Assembly (NCBI GenBank): GCA_002423145.1 | Contig: DIUU01000018.1 | Location: forward strand, 1-8,272 | DNA length: 8,272 bases | Reading direction: 5' to 3' | DNA from: Acholeplasmataceae bacterium UBA6150 | GTDB lineage: Bacteria; Bacillota_I; Bacilli_A; Acholeplasmatales; UBA5453 | Shown here: piece after piece, positions 1-5,770 of the stretch | How the letters are laid out: each line of letters begins with the position of its first letter | Numbering within the stretch: the first letter of the stretch is position 1 | Notes under the pieces: model-generated | What the model saw: only the letters and a program-made list of their open reading frames with translations | Databases searched by the model: none | What the model was told of the DNA's origin: nothing | Translations under genes and position numbers: made by a program

Positions 1-451
1 CATCGAGTTTCAAGGATAGTAAAACCGGAATTTGTAACACATTGGTTGGAATTTTGTATTTTCCAGGTTCAGAGGTTGAATCTGTGTTTGACCCACGATA
101 GTAATAATAACCATCACTTTCCAACACCCAGTCTGAATTGAATTCATAAACTGTAAAAATGTCTTCTAAATCCACGGTACCCAATAATGAGGTAGATGCT
201 GTGACACTGAATCGAAGTTCTGTTTCTACTGAAGATGTATTATTCAGTGAGAATGGGGTTTCGACCAGTTCTTGAGCTGGCATCACAAAATCGGTCATGA
301 ATGCACCAGTCCATGTGAAAGATACTTCTCCTAAAGTTAAATCCACACTGCCGGTTTCTTTTCGGTCAAAATAGTAGGCATATACGGTGGTTGCTAACAA
401 AATCAGTGTTAAGACCATGCTGATGGTCAATCCTAAGAGTCGTTTATTCAT
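1..451 (-). CDS. Exported TasA/camelysin-like protein, partial (C-terminus beyond window)
   Basis: The first 150 codons are visible; the gene runs off the left edge. The N-terminus MNKRLLGL is followed by a hydrophobic stretch (about residues 7-23) ending in VYAYYFDRKETG. This resembles the signal and cleavage region of SipW-processed proteins such as TasA, CotN and camelysin (typically AYFSD). The mature part reads as beta-rich, with alternating hydrophobic residues, Asn/Thr/Ser-rich turns and a YYYYR patch near residue 118. The start at 451 is set by AGGAGG at 460-465, 8 nt upstream; an in-frame ATG two codons earlier is too close to that site. The ribosome binding site overlaps the stop of the upstream gene at 464-466, so the two are probably translationally coupled and in one operon. 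Family membership is judged from the signal region and overall character, not from an alignment. A role in fibre or matrix formation is inference. Confidence 0.7.
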   Translation of the reverse strand, partial: MNKRLLGLTISMVLTLILLATTVYAYYFDRKETGSVDLTLGEVSFTWTGAFMTDFVMPAQELVETPFSLNNTSSVETELRFSVTASTSLLGTVDLEDIFTVYEFNSDWVLESDGYYYYRGSNTDSTSEPGKYKIPTNVLQIPVLLSLKLD

Positions 452-463
452 TTGCATGTCCTC

Positions 464-1108
464 CTAGGCATCGAATACTGCAAGCAGTGAAGCGATGCGC
501 ATTATCCCTGCTTGGTATGCTTGGTTACTGGTATTCGGATCAAACTGAATAGAGAATTCTATGAATACAATTTGACTGATTGGAATATTGACGTTGGTGA
601 CGATGGTAATATCTTGTGAAGCATCAATTAGATTATTCAAACGATAATTTGAGAAGGTTTGTCCCTCAAAAGTGAGTGGTGTGGTTGAGTTGAGGGGTAA
701 ATTTAGCGTTGACGCATTGACACTGATAACCCCATCTACAATATAAAATACATTACGCATGTCATAACCCGCATTTGGGTTGTCACTGGTAACGTCATTG
801 AAGTATATGCTCGCTACTACCGACGAGGTAGATAAATTTTCTATTGTAACGATAAAATCAAACAAATCACCTGGCATGGCGTTATTTAAGAAGGCAGTCA
901 TTTCAGCTTCGGTGGTAATGGTAGTGTACGTGCCACCATTCTTACTGACTTGGAAAATAATTTCTGCTTCATAATTATTCACTGGGACCACAAACTCATT
1001 GACCCTTGATGAATCGGATAACGCGAACCATGCGAAAGAGGAGGCAGAAAAAACCAATAATGACAATATGAACATGATGACTGTGACGCTCATGGATTTA
1101 TGGTTCAT
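464..1108 (-). CDS. Exported TasA/camelysin-like protein
   Basis: A 214-residue protein beginning MNHKSMSV. It has a hydrophobic segment at about residues 7-25 ending SSFAWFALSDSS, again like the SipW-type A-x-F-x-S-D context, then a long region rich in beta-strand patterns and Asn/Thr/Ser. It has no cysteine, catalytic motif or C-terminal membrane anchor. A GTG seven codons upstream (1129) keeps the frame open, but the strong AGAGGAG at 1116-1122 lies inside that extension and is 7 nt from the ATG at 1108, so the shorter start is chosen. A good promoter lies just upstream. The next gene follows with its ribosome binding site on this stop codon, and both products share architecture, so they probably act together outside the cell. 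In Bacillus such pairs accompany the signal peptidase SipW; none is visible here, but the operon continues past the left edge. Function is inferred from the N-terminal type only. Confidence 0.75.
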   Translation of the reverse strand: MNHKSMSVTVIMFILSLLVFSASSFAWFALSDSSRVNEFVVPVNNYEAEIIFQVSKNGGTYTTITTEAEMTAFLNNAMPGDLFDFIVTIENLSTSSVVASIYFNDVTSDNPNAGYDMRNVFYIVDGVISVNASTLNLPLNSTTPLTFEGQTFSNYRLNNLIDASQDITIVTNVNIPISQIVFIEFSIQFDPNTSNQAYQAGIMRIASLLAVFDA

Positions 1109-1115
1109 GTGGTTT

Positions 1116-1122
1116 CTCCTCT
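1116..1122 (-). promoter_or_regulatory. Ribosome binding site that fixes the start of the 464-1108 gene
   Basis: Minus-strand AGAGGAG lies 7 nt before ATG 1108. It falls inside the coding part of any longer frame starting at GTG 1129, which argues for the shorter protein. Confidence 0.8.
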
Positions 1123-1161
1123 CTTTCACTTAACTATGTTAAGGGGCTTTTCAATGCTTAA

Positions 1162-1191
1162 ATTATACCATCTTTCAAAAAAAACCGTCAA
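1162..1191 (-). promoter_or_regulatory. Sigma-A-type promoter for the TasA/camelysin-like pair
   Basis: Minus strand: -35 TTGACG at 1186-1191, an 18-bp spacer containing an eight-T run, and -10 TATAAT at 1162-1167. It is followed by an untranslated leader of about 45 nt before the ribosome binding site of the first gene. Only one base differs from the two consensus hexamers. Confidence 0.75.
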
Positions 1192-1292
1192 ATCGATGTT
1201 AATAATTCTTTAATAAATCATAAATTTAGTCCATTCCCCCACAATCTGCATAGATAAACACACATTTACCCATAAATATGCGTCACTTTAGC
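1192..1292. other. Intergenic stretch with nothing recognised
   Basis: About 100 A+T-rich bases between the promoter of the TasA/camelysin-like pair and the terminator of the ZIP gene. I see no gene, RNA motif or convincing repeat in it. Confidence 0.5.
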
Positions 1293-1318
1293 AAAATAAA
1301 AGGAAGTCAAAAACTTCC
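1293..1318 (-). terminator. Rho-independent terminator of the ZIP transporter gene
   Basis: Read on the minus strand: stem GGAAGT / ACTTCC (1313-1318 with 1302-1307), 5-nt loop, then TTTTATTTT (1301-1293). It starts 18 nt after the stop codon. Confidence 0.8.
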
Positions 1319-1335
1319 CCTTAAATGAAATTCAT

Positions 1336-2124
1336 TTAAACAAATAAAATTAAACTGAGCGCCATGATGGCCATTCCAGTAATTAAACCATAGATGGCGA
1401 TGTGGTGTTTACCGTATTTTTCAGCGGTTGGTAATAGCTCGTCGAGCGAGATGTAAACCATAATCCCTGCCACCAATCCAAACACGAATCCAAACATCGC
1501 ATCCGTTAAGAATGCACTGAGCAGGAAATAGCCTAATAGAGCCCCTATCGGTTCGGATAGACCAGACGCGAAAGAGTAGAAAAAAGCCTTTTTCCTTGAA
1601 CCTGTTGCTTGATAAATAGGGACAGCCACTGCAATCCCTTCAGGGACATTGTGGATGGCAATCGCTACTGCGATCCCGATCCCTAAGGTCGGGTTTTGTA
1701 GGGCAGCGATGAACGTCGCTAATCCTTCTGGAAAATTGTGAATCGCGATGGCGAGTGCTGAAAACAATCCCATTCTTAATAATTTATGATCTTTCGCTTT
1801 CATCTCACTCACATCTCTAATTTCATGTGGGTTTTCTTTATCTGGCACCAATTTATCAATCAAACCAATCAAAAATACCCCTGCAAAAAAGGATAGTGTG
1901 GTTAATATATAACCGTTTTTAACACCAAAATCCAATATAAGCGCGTCTTTAGCTTTCACAAATATTTCAACGAATGATACATAAATCATCACACCAGCCG
2001 ACAACCCTAATGCGAAGGATAAGAATGTTTTTGAAGCTGCTCTTTTATTGAAGGCCAACAGAGACCCAATCCCTGTAGATAACCCTGCAAATAGGGTCAG
2101 TAAGAATGCTTGTAATATGGTCAT
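1336..2124 (-). CDS. zupT: ZIP-family divalent metal (zinc) importer, ZupT type
   Basis: A 262-residue polytopic membrane protein, close to the length of E. coli ZupT (257 residues). The two signature metal-binding helices are explicit: HNFPEG at residues 129-134 and HNVPEG at 158-163, with a third conserved acid in SGLSEPIG (E191). There are about eight hydrophobic segments, with a short charged cytoplasmic loop at about residues 92-117 (PDKENPHEIRDVSEMKAKDHK). The family brings Zn2+, and in some members Fe2+ or Mn2+, into the cytoplasm. The start at 2124 has AAGGAG at 2134-2139, 9 nt upstream. The gene is monocistronic, with its own promoter and terminator. A possible Fur-family operator sits just upstream of the -35, which would fit control by metal level. 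ZupT is preferred over the closely related GufA name on sequence character; the true substrate range cannot be read from sequence. Confidence 0.93.
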   Translation of the reverse strand: MTILQAFLLTLFAGLSTGIGSLLAFNKRAASKTFLSFALGLSAGVMIYVSFVEIFVKAKDALILDFGVKNGYILTTLSFFAGVFLIGLIDKLVPDKENPHEIRDVSEMKAKDHKLLRMGLFSALAIAIHNFPEGLATFIAALQNPTLGIGIAVAIAIHNVPEGIAVAVPIYQATGSRKKAFFYSFASGLSEPIGALLGYFLLSAFLTDAMFGFVFGLVAGIMVYISLDELLPTAEKYGKHHIAIYGLITGMAIMALSLILFV

Positions 2125-2162
2125 AGAATATTACTCCTTATTTGTAATTATTTTATATAGTA

Positions 2163-2191
2163 ATCATAATCTTTTTTTACGCAGACTTCAA
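2163..2191 (-). promoter_or_regulatory. Promoter of the ZIP transporter gene
   Basis: Minus strand: -35 TTGAAG at 2186-2191, 17-bp spacer, -10 TATGAT at 2163-2168. It leaves a leader of about 20 nt before the AAGGAG ribosome binding site at 2134-2139. Confidence 0.65.
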
Positions 2192-2197
2192 CACTAA

Positions 2198-2212
2198 TGA
2201 AAATAATTCTAA
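2198..2212 (-). promoter_or_regulatory. Possible Fur-family (Zur/Fur/PerR) operator upstream of the ZIP gene
   Basis: Minus strand TTAGAATTATTTTCA. It matches the 7-1-7 dyad layout of Fur-family boxes at 11 of 14 positions against either TGATAATnATTATCA (Fur) or TTATAATnATTATAA (PerR). It lies 6 bp upstream of the -35. The region is A+T-rich, so a chance match is quite possible. Confidence 0.3.
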
Positions 2213-2230
2213 ATAGTTGTAATATTTATA

Positions 2231-2257
2231 ATAAAAAAGAGGCTATTTAGGCCTCTT
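2231..2257 (-). terminator. Rho-independent terminator overlapping the cyclase stop codon
   Basis: Minus strand: stem AAGAGGC / GCCTCTT (2251-2257 with 2237-2243), 7-nt loop, then a T-rich tail down to 2231. The upstream stem arm encodes the last codons of the cyclase, and its TAA (2247-2249) lies in the loop. Confidence 0.85.
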
Positions 2258-3188
2258 CCTGTTGTCTTGTTTTTTCTACTTCATAAATATATTGATTCTT
2301 GCCCATTCGTTTCGCTTTATACAACAACATATCGGCTTTTCGAATCACATCTTGACGCATCTCCGCTTTAACAATACCGATCGATACCGTCATCCTCGTA
2401 TTGGATATGGGTGATTGGATTTGTCTGACTTGGGCTAGAATACTTTCAGCCATGTTTTTGATGATGTCTTCCGTATCAAATAACAAACCCACGAACTCAT
2501 CGCCACCATTACGGTAGAAATGGTTATGTCCATTCGAATGGTTTTTAAGGATCTTACTGAAGGCGATGAGGCATTGATCCCCAGCGATGTGGCCATCGGT
2601 ATCATTGATTTCTTTGAAGTTGTCGACATCGAGATACATCACATGAAAGTTCTCATTTTTGTATCGTTTCCCATAATGAAAATCCAGGGTATATTTATTG
2701 AATAAACCTGTTAAGGAATCTCTGTGTGATTTCGCATAGTTTTGTTCTTCGGCGTCCATCACATCACTGACATTGGTAATAAAATAAGCCGATAATGCCG
2801 GATTCGCATCCACCACGAATCGGGAAACGGTAATCCAAACACGGTGTTTTTCTGTTAGAATTGGGAAGGTCACACTGGTTTGGGGTCTTTTACTGAACAA
2901 TTCTCCGTAGACATAGCCATAATAATCCGTTTTCCCTGCGACGTCAGCGTATGCATTATTATATTCAAAACGTTTAAGCAAATCCGTTAGTTGGATGGAT
3001 GGCGCTTCTGTGAGTCCAATCAATTCTAGGGTGCCCGTGATGACATATAATACATTATCCTCTGATAAATTACTTTCACCATACAAAATAACGCGATCTT
3101 TACGCACCAAAAGAATGTCTTCAACGACATCAACTTTGAACTTTTCTTTCAATGTTTTAGAAACGTTATCTAAATACGGATTATGCAT
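2247..3188 (-). CDS. Diguanylate cyclase: PAS-like sensor plus GGDEF domain
   Basis: A 313-residue soluble protein that should make cyclic di-GMP from two GTP. The GGDEF domain covers about residues 153-303. It has DSLTGLFN at 157-164, the metal-binding DVDNFKEIND at 187-196, an intact GGDEF active loop at 228-232 (YRNGGDEF), SIGI at 269-272 and KADMLLYKAK near 284-293. The inhibitory I-site RxxD expected at 219-222 reads NGHN, so product inhibition through that site is probably absent. Residues about 25-145 look like a PAS-type sensor (VWITVSRF...ALSAYFITNVSDVMDAEE) joined directly to the cyclase; no membrane segment is present. The start has AAGGAG at 3193-3198, only 4 nt upstream and overlapping the stop of the preceding lipoprotein gene, so translation is probably coupled. 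It is the last gene of a three-gene unit. Cyclase activity is well supported; the signal is unknown. Confidence 0.93.
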   Translation of the reverse strand: MHNPYLDNVSKTLKEKFKVDVVEDILLVRKDRVILYGESNLSEDNVLYVITGTLELIGLTEAPSIQLTDLLKRFEYNNAYADVAGKTDYYGYVYGELFSKRPQTSVTFPILTEKHRVWITVSRFVVDANPALSAYFITNVSDVMDAEEQNYAKSHRDSLTGLFNKYTLDFHYGKRYKNENFHVMYLDVDNFKEINDTDGHIAGDQCLIAFSKILKNHSNGHNHFYRNGGDEFVGLLFDTEDIIKNMAESILAQVRQIQSPISNTRMTVSIGIVKAEMRQDVIRKADMLLYKAKRMGKNQYIYEVEKTRQQEEA

Positions 3189-3196
3189 AATTCTCC

Positions 3197-3763
3197 TTAG
3201 TCAAGCGATAAATTGGCTTCATACAATTCTATAATATAATCGATAAATACTTGTTTGTCAAAGTTTTCAGAAATTTCATTCACATGGTTAATCTCACCAT
3301 AGTATCCAATACCCTTGGCTTCAAAATAAAAATTGAGGACAAATTGTAGTGGTGACCCAAATTTACTTGGCGGGGTTAATCGTGTTCGGATGATTAAATC
3401 CTGAAGGATGATTTCTTCATCTATAATTTCGCCTTTAAACAATTGTCCTCCAGAACTTCTCGATTCTTCTCTTTGTAAAGTGAAAATACTACGATAGGTT
3501 AGACCACTATGCGTAATGGTGTATTGATATTCATAGATGGTATCACTTTCGGTATGAAATTGGATTGTGGCCACATAGTCTAGTTGTTCACCGGAATTGA
3601 GTGATAAATCCAGGATGATAATCGACTCATCCTGCTCTAAAACACTGTAAAAATCTTCCAGAGAACGATAGCTTTTTGTATACGTATAGGAATCCCTTAA
3701 ATAACCAAAACAACTGTTCAAATTGAATACTAAAATAAAAGATAAAAAGATCAATTTTCTCAT
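3197..3763 (-). CDS. Putative lipoprotein of unknown function
   Basis: A 188-residue protein, MRKLIFLSF onward. Its short hydrophobic signal ends in LNSC, a plausible but not ideal lipobox (Asn at -2), which would place Cys18 as the lipidated residue. The rest has beta-strand-like alternation (for example residues 45-90) and ends with an amphipathic helix (FIDYIIELYEANLSLD). No known domain is recognised. An ATG five codons upstream (3778) exists, but GGGAGA at 3771-3776 points to the ATG at 3763, 7 nt away. That ATG overlaps the TGA of the upstream gene as ATGA, a classic coupled junction. The downstream cyclase gene is likewise coupled, so the lipoprotein, the exported protein and the cyclase are probably made together. 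It has the same size and layout as its upstream neighbour and could be a distant paralogue, but I cannot show that without alignment. Confidence 0.75.
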   Translation of the reverse strand: MRKLIFLSFILVFNLNSCFGYLRDSYTYTKSYRSLEDFYSVLEQDESIIILDLSLNSGEQLDYVATIQFHTESDTIYEYQYTITHSGLTYRSIFTLQREESRSSGGQLFKGEIIDEEIILQDLIIRTRLTPPSKFGSPLQFVLNFYFEAKGIGYYGEINHVNEISENFDKQVFIDYIIELYEANLSLD

Positions 3764-4272
3764 GATGGCATCTCCCATGTTTTATTGTATAACGCACATA
3801 TGAGTGACACAATACGGTTGATTTCACTATTCGGTATTGCCTGATCATTAAGTCGACGTATTAGGATAAAACTATTGAGGTTACCTGATAAGTATAATTC
3901 ATACCAATCATTTGGATGATCGACTAAAGTCATCGTTTCTTGGTCTGGTTTTAATTTTAGATGCAGTTCAAAATGATAATTAAGTGTGGTATCTTTACTC
4001 TGATAAATGAAGTATGGTCTACCATCCGATTCATAGGTTTTTCGATTACGAATGTCGTGTTTAATGACATAACTGACATAGTATTCGTCTCTTAAATCCA
4101 CTTCGGTGCTTGTAAAATAAATGTTTTCTTCACCAATATAATAATCCACTCCATTGAGAAAAGCCTCATAATTATGGAACGCATCGAGATAGGGTGCTTC
4201 CATCGCTTTCGTACTTGAACTAAATGAGATAGCAATAAACAATATAACCAATAATGACCACAATTTTTTCAT
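3760..4272 (-). CDS. Exported protein of unknown function with Sec signal peptide
   Basis: A 170-residue protein starting MKKLWSLLVILF. It has a typical Sec signal peptide, with likely cleavage after STKA (residue 23) and no lipobox. The mature part is about 147 residues, rich in aromatic residues and beta-like patterns (YYVSYVIKHD, YHFELHLKLK), and ends in a helix (INRIVSLICALYNKTW). I recognise no family. An upstream ATG at 4284 is ruled out because it lies within the ribosome binding site; AAAGGATGTG (4280-4289) is 7 nt from ATG 4272. It is first in the unit with the lipoprotein (4-bp overlap) and the GGDEF cyclase. One plausible but unproven role is part of an extracytoplasmic module tied to c-di-GMP output. 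The promoter was not found with confidence; direct TGTCAC repeats lie upstream. Confidence 0.75.
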   Translation of the reverse strand: MKKLWSLLVILFIAISFSSSTKAMEAPYLDAFHNYEAFLNGVDYYIGEENIYFTSTEVDLRDEYYVSYVIKHDIRNRKTYESDGRPYFIYQSKDTTLNYHFELHLKLKPDQETMTLVDHPNDWYELYLSGNLNSFILIRRLNDQAIPNSEINRIVSLICALYNKTWEMPS

Positions 4273-4279
4273 CAGAAGA

Positions 4280-4289
4280 CACATCCTTT
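4280..4289 (-). promoter_or_regulatory. Ribosome binding site that fixes the start of the 3760-4272 gene
   Basis: Minus strand AAAGGATGTG is one mismatch from AAAGGAGGTG and 7 nt from ATG 4272. Its internal ATG is an alternative start that is too close to any ribosome binding site to be used. Confidence 0.6.
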
Positions 4290-4339
4290 CAAAGTTACTT
4301 TAACATATATCTTTAATGAATTAAATATATTTATGAAAA

Positions 4340-4356
4340 TGTCACCACATTGTCAC
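4340..4356. repeat. Tandem TGTCAC direct repeat, 11-bp period
   Basis: TGTCAC occurs at 4340-4345 and again at 4351-4356 on the plus strand, one helical turn apart. It lies in the region between the TspO-like gene's terminator and the exported-protein gene. Such spacing is typical of response-regulator half-sites, but no specific regulator can be named. Confidence 0.35.
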
Positions 4357-4359
4357 AAG

Positions 4360-4382
4360 AAAAAACCACCCCATGGGATGGT
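4360..4382 (-). terminator. Rho-independent terminator of the TspO-like gene
   Basis: Minus strand: stem ACCATCC / GGGTGGT (one G-T pair) with loop CATG at 4365-4382, followed by TTTTTT down to 4360. It starts 22 nt after the stop codon. Confidence 0.85.
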
Positions 4383-4404
4383 TCATATCTAATATATAAT
4401 TGAA

Positions 4405-5169
4405 TTAGCTGAGCACTCGATAGTGGTTACTTATCCAGATAACCAACCATCCAATCACCAAAATCATCAGTAAGCTGAGATTGAAAAGGTTATAGGTTTT
4501 TGGTAAATAAGTACCCATTTGTTGAAGGTGTTTCATATAAATACCAAAATATGCCCAAATAAACACTGCCACAAATACTAGGTTTTTGGTCATCAGCATC
4601 GTCAATAAACCGATGATCACCCCAATAATCATCACAAGAATATACCAAGAAATCTCGTGATTTTGAAATATCGGCAGATCTAATTTAACCAAATAAATGG
4701 TGACATTCGCGATAAAAGCAATCACTATCCAACCTGCATATACACTGAATGTGATCTTCGTAAAATAGGGTAAATCTTTGACATAAAACACGATGAACAA
4801 CAGTGAAATCAAAAATAGAGTCATGATGAGTAAAGATAACCCAATCCGATCATAATGCCACGCGAATAACCATAAAATATTGGTTACACAGGTTGTCCAA
4901 AATAGCATGTGAAATAAAACAGAGTGATTTGAAAAGTATTGGTTTGGGTTAGAAGTTACCAACTGAAACACAAATACCCCAATCAAGAGATAGATGATAC
5001 CCCAGATTGAAAAAGTGAACCCTGCTGGTGTGAAATAGGATGGGTAAGCATCCGATATCGCGCCAGTTGTTCGATTGTTTAAAGGTAATGTATTAGCTAG
5101 ATAGTTTAAGACCAAAACGAACACATAAAACAAAACCACCAACGCTTTGAATAAATAGACTCTTGTCAT
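4405..5169 (-). CDS. TspO/MBR-related (tryptophan-rich sensory protein-like) membrane protein
   Basis: A 254-residue integral membrane protein with about eight hydrophobic segments (roughly residues 6-26, 50-71, 84-104, 110-130, 139-161, 174-193, 197-213 and 228-247). The diagnostic stretch is YFTPAGFTFSIWGIIYLLIG at residues 45-64, matching the FTPxGxxFxxWxxxY pattern of TspO/MBR proteins. The preceding LPLNNRTTGAISDAYPSYF is typical of the longer Bacillota members. Classic TspO has five helices and about 160 residues, so this belongs to the extended group, whose ligand is not known; porphyrin or steroid binding should not be assumed. The start has AAAGGATGG with its AAAGGA core at 5179-5184, 9 nt upstream. 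It has its own promoter (TTGACA) and terminator and appears to be a single-gene unit. Family assignment is good; function is open. Confidence 0.8.
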   Translation of the reverse strand: MTRVYLFKALVVLFYVFVLVLNYLANTLPLNNRTTGAISDAYPSYFTPAGFTFSIWGIIYLLIGVFVFQLVTSNPNQYFSNHSVLFHMLFWTTCVTNILWLFAWHYDRIGLSLLIMTLFLISLLFIVFYVKDLPYFTKITFSVYAGWIVIAFIANVTIYLVKLDLPIFQNHEISWYILVMIIGVIIGLLTMLMTKNLVFVAVFIWAYFGIYMKHLQQMGTYLPKTYNLFNLSLLMILVIGWLVIWISNHYRVLS

Positions 5170-5202
5170 TTAGATCCATCCTTTACGATTTTTTACGAGA
5201 TA

Positions 5203-5230
5203 TTCATAAATTGATTTTATGTTTTGTCAA
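5203..5230 (-). promoter_or_regulatory. Promoter of the TspO-like gene
   Basis: Minus strand: perfect -35 TTGACA at 5225-5230, 16-bp spacer, -10 TATGAA at 5203-5208. The leader is about 30 nt. Confidence 0.6.
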
Positions 5231-5273
5231 GTTTTAATTACCCATTCTGAAAACAACTGCCACTTTAAATAAA

Positions 5274-5717
5274 CTAAATATCAATTCGATAAATACTGTG
5301 TTTGGATATACCCTCATAATAAAACACGTAGCTTTTAGGTGGCGTCATTGTTTCTAAATAAATACCACCGAGTTTGTTAATAACACGCTTAGAGGTATGA
5401 TTATCCTCATCACAAGAAATAATCAAATGTGTCATACCATGATACCTGGCTATAGGGTAAGTCATCATAACAGCCATTTTAGCATAACCGTTTCCACGAA
5501 AAGGTTCATCAATTTCGTAGCCTACATTCCCATTAATATAGGCATGTTCGTTGTGTCCAATCCGTATACTAATCTTACCGATTGTGTTGGATATCGAGTT
5601 CAGATGAATAGCATAATAGTAAAAAGGAATAACTTGATCATCACCATCACAGGTTTCAATCAGTTTTAGTGTCAGTGTGTCTCCGATAATTGTTTCAAAA
5701 TTACGATTGAATTCCAT
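5274..5717 (-). CDS. GNAT-family N-acetyltransferase
   Basis: A 147-residue protein of usual GNAT length. The acetyl-CoA pyrophosphate-binding motif is RGNGYA (residues 74-79) in the context VGYEIDEPFRGNGYAKMAV, following the strand IGKISIRIG (47-54). A later CDEDNHTSKRVINKLGG (102-118) is the typical Asn and helix region of motif B. It should transfer an acetyl group from acetyl-CoA to an amine; the substrate (antibiotic, peptide N-terminus, polyamine or small metabolite) cannot be told. The frame continues to a GTG at 5774 that overlaps the upstream stop (GTGA) and would add 19 residues including a CVSC pair. That GTG has no ribosome binding site, whereas GAGGT at 5724-5728 is 6 nt from ATG 5717, so the shorter form is chosen. 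It is probably in one transcript with the membrane-protein genes upstream. No clear terminator follows. Confidence 0.85.
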   Translation of the reverse strand: MEFNRNFETIIGDTLTLKLIETCDGDDQVIPFYYYAIHLNSISNTIGKISIRIGHNEHAYINGNVGYEIDEPFRGNGYAKMAVMMTYPIARYHGMTHLIISCDEDNHTSKRVINKLGGIYLETMTPPKSYVFYYEGISKHSIYRIDI

Positions 5718-5723
5718 TTCAAT

Positions 5724-5728
5724 ACCTC
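5724..5728 (-). promoter_or_regulatory. Ribosome binding site that fixes the acetyltransferase start
   Basis: Minus strand GAGGT, 6 nt before ATG 5717. It is the reason for preferring that start over the GTG at 5774, which has no such site. Confidence 0.6.
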
Positions 5729-5770
5729 GATCAATACAACTTACACAATCAACATTTTTGTTAAGTATAT

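Noticed and set aside
780..974. Plus-strand open frame of 64 codons
   Set aside because: It lies antisense within the 464-1108 gene, has no ribosome binding site, and has no protein-like family features.
2435..2705. Open frames on both strands inside the cyclase gene
   Set aside because: They overlap the well-supported GGDEF domain in other frames and have no start signals.
2995..3234. Plus-strand open frame of 79 codons
   Set aside because: It is antisense to the cyclase N-terminus and spans a coupled junction; no ribosome binding site.
3627..3848. Minus-strand open frame of 73 codons across the junction of the two exported-protein genes
   Set aside because: It is out of frame with both genes, whose signal peptides and coupled ATGA junction explain the sequence.
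5397..5669. Plus-strand open frame of 90 codons
   Set aside because: It is antisense to the acetyltransferase, whose motifs are clear.
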